DNA of 64,000 nt, taken from positions 124,001 to 188,000 of the forward strand of contig NZ_QMKK01000022.1 in assembly GCF_003287875.1 (NCBI RefSeq), given 5' to 3'. A model generated the notes under the pieces. The model was given only the letters and a program-made list of their open reading frames with translations. It did no database searches and had not been told where the DNA came from. Positions within the stretch are counted from its first letter, which is position 1; each line of letters opens with the position of its first letter. A program made the translations under genes and the position numbers. The DNA comes from Martinezella tropici. Lineage in GTDB: Bacteria > Pseudomonadota > Alphaproteobacteria > Rhizobiales > Rhizobiaceae. Shown piece after piece: positions 62,822 to 64,000 of the stretch.

Positions 62822-63463
62822 TCAGTTCAGGCTCTCGATATCGTCCGCCGCTAGCTCGGTTTCTACCGTCTCAGCAAGCTGAACGGCCTGCTTCCGCATA
62901 TGTTCGGCCGCTTTCACGCGGACATCGCGAAACTTCCTGCGCAGGAGATGCAGGATATCGCGCTGCGGCAGCTTGTATTCGGCAGACATTTCCGAGGCGA
63001 AATCGGTCAATGCCCCTTCGAATACCTGCAACATCGTCACGGCAATCTTCGCGCGCTCTGCCCGTGACGCTTCCGCCTCAACCAGCTGCCCGCGCTGCTG
63101 CGCTTCCGCGATCGCGCCGTTTCGGTTGATGCGACGGAGTTGCTCAAGCTTGGCCTGCTTGATGTCGCTGTCGATGCTCGGAACCGGCGGCGGCAAGTCG
63201 GTTCCCGATCCGCGCGCCCCTGTCGGCCTTTCGAAGGGAAGATCCGGGTCGAGCCGTGTGTCGATCCCGTTCCCCATGCGCTGCGAAATATCGAGAGCGC
63301 CGCGCAGATCAGCCTTCGCGCGCTCGACATCGATTTTCGCATTGCGGCCGATCCCGACCAAAGCGGCCTGCGTGATCTTGCCCGCCGCGATGTACTGACT
63401 GACACGCCCCGGAGTAACTCCGATGATGGCGGCGAACTCACCTTTCGAAACCGCGCCTTCCAT
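62822..63463 (-). CDS. Terminase small subunit (Nu1-like)
   Basis: 213 aa. N-terminal winged-helix DNA-binding region (GEFAAIIGVTPGRVSQYIAAG), a central helix with RRINRNGAIAEAQQRGQLVEAE, and a C-terminal helix for TerL. It should recognise cos. It starts at the first ATG of the late operon. Confidence 0.82.
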   Translation of the reverse strand: MEGAVSKGEFAAIIGVTPGRVSQYIAAGKITQAALVGIGRNAKIDVERAKADLRGALDISQRMGNGIDTRLDPDLPFERPTGARGSGTDLPPPVPSIDSDIKQAKLEQLRRINRNGAIAEAQQRGQLVEAEASRAERAKIAVTMLQVFEGALTDFASEMSAEYKLPQRDILHLLRRKFRDVRVKAAEHMRKQAVQLAETVETELAADDIESLN

Positions 63464-63896
63464 CTCGATCTTTACCGCGTTCTTTAGCTCTTTAGCCGTT
63501 CTTTAGAAGTTTAGGCTTCGATTTTAGTGTCAGACTGGGCACCCCGCGGGGTCCTCCGGGCCCGCAGGCGGGCAAAACGGGGGTACGGTCCCTTGCCCCA
63601 GGGGGTGGGGTGGGGGTCGGCCGGGGCGTGAAACATCGTGTTTCACGGGGCTGGCGCCCTCACCTTTGCGGCCCATGCCCGAGCTGCTGGCAAAGGAAAA
63701 GGCGACCCGAGGGCCGCCTGTCATCTGGAACTTATAGCTATCGCACTGACCCTGACTCGGTCGCCTCATCGGGCGGCATTCAGGGCTGGGGCCGGGTGCA
63801 TGTTCCCTGAGGCGCTTCCGCCTGCTCTGCCCGTCGTCGCTACGATCGGGGATCGGAGGGTTGCGTTATCCGGCTCGTCCAATGTAGAAATGACTC
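63464..63896. other. Putative cos/packaging region and late control region
   Basis: 433 bases without a supported gene, upstream of TerS. I see CTTTAG repeats at 63482-63487, 63490-63495 and 63501-63506, with related GTTTAG (63509) and CTTTAC (63470). There is a 12-bp perfect palindrome ACCCCGCGGGGT (63541-63552), a G-rich stretch at about 63600-63626, and a hairpin CGTGAAACA-TCG-TGTTTCACG (63627-63647). These resemble TerS-binding sites and a cos end, but the cut position is not identified. Confidence 0.5.
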
Positions 63897-64000
63897 TCAC
63901 AGCTTTTTCAGAAATGCAAGAGGCATGCTGTCGATCGGGAACTGACGACCATCCACCGTAATCAGCACGCTCGCCCTCGCCTGGCGTGACCACTTGACCG
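63897..64000 (-). CDS. Partial prophage protein, C-terminal end only
   Basis: A leftward reading frame enters from the right edge and ends at TGA 63899-63897, coding at least 34 residues (RASVLITVDGRQFPIDSMP, LAFLKKL end). The 5' part lies outside the window. Function unknown. Confidence 0.45.
   Translation of the reverse strand, partial: VKWSRQARASVLITVDGRQFPIDSMPLAFLKKL

Larger units (their letters stand above)
33223..64000. mobile_element. Prophage (tailed, contractile tail), left portion
   Basis: A contiguous block of phage genes runs from the tRNA-fragment att site to the right edge. Late genes are leftward: terminase, capsid, tail, tail fibres, lysis. Head genes are of lambda type and tail genes of Mu type. 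No integrase, transposase, repressor or replication gene is seen, so the element continues beyond 64000. Structural genes appear intact except a gpN split in two. Confidence 0.93.

Noticed and set aside
33223..64000. Interpretation as a Mu-like transposable prophage
   Set aside because: Tail genes are Mu-like, but there are no transposase, MuB or Gam genes in the window, and terminase/portal are lambda-like; the tRNA-fragment edge points to site-specific integration.
1..64000. CRISPR arrays, rRNA operons and complete tRNA genes
   Set aside because: No regularly spaced repeats, rRNA-like sequence or full cloverleaf was recognised by eye; the only tRNA-like sequence is the 3' fragment at 33223-33242.

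Overview
The window looks like the chromosome of a Rhizobium-type alphaproteobacterium (Rhizobiaceae), with about 31 kb of a prophage occupying the right half and running off the right edge. The assignment rests on gene content and order: the rpsB-tsf-pyrH-frr-uppS-cdsA-rseP-bamA-lpxD-fabZ-lpxA-lpxI-lpxB string with LpxI instead of LpxH, the aapJQMP general amino-acid transporter, EipB, a phasin_2 protein, ClpS/ClpA, and rhizobial-style intergenic repeats.

Region 1 (1-14.2 kb, all leftward) makes ribosomes and the cell envelope. rpsB and tsf are followed by pyrH, frr, uppS (undecaprenyl diphosphate), cdsA (CDP-diacylglycerol) and rseP (site-2 protease). Then come bamA (outer-membrane protein assembly) and the tightly overlapping lipid A genes lpxD-fabZ-lpxA-lpxI-lpxB, ending in a terminator that lies inside the last codons of lpxB. 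RseP is unusual in carrying three 90-residue tandem PDZ repeats.

Region 2 (14.4-32.8 kb) is ordinary core chromosome: eipB, a RidA protein, a glycerophosphodiester phosphodiesterase, a FemAB/GNAT-like protein, a HIT hydrolase, clpA/clpS, a phasin with three PhaR-like sites upstream, a DUF3126 protein, cysE, an enoyl-CoA hydratase, an alpha/beta hydrolase, a CHCC zinc-finger protein, an FAD monooxygenase, metC-like lyase and aapJQMP. Two families of about 100-bp intergenic repeats are each present twice in regions 1 and 2.

Region 3 (33.2-64.0 kb and beyond) is a prophage. Its left edge is marked by a 20-base fragment matching the 3' end of a tRNA, next to a two-copy repeat that looks like an insertion-sequence terminus. 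The late genes run leftward: small and large terminase, lambda-type portal, gpW, S49 protease, scaffold, decoration protein D and capsid E. A Mu-type contractile tail follows (DUF2635, sheath, tube, a frameshifted tail chaperone, tape measure, split gpN, gpP, gp45, gp46, gp47, gp48), then tail fibres and a lysis cassette. The phage is therefore a head/tail mosaic with a myovirus tail. Accessory genes lie mostly at the left end on the opposite strand: three Arc-like ribbon-helix-helix regulators (two divergent around a 14-bp perfect palindrome), a secreted nuclease, an SRAP/HMCES-like abasic-site protein, and a large membrane O-acyltransferase with a SGNH domain, probably a surface-modifying lysogenic-conversion gene. 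Integrase, immunity repressor and replication genes are not in the window and are presumably to the right.
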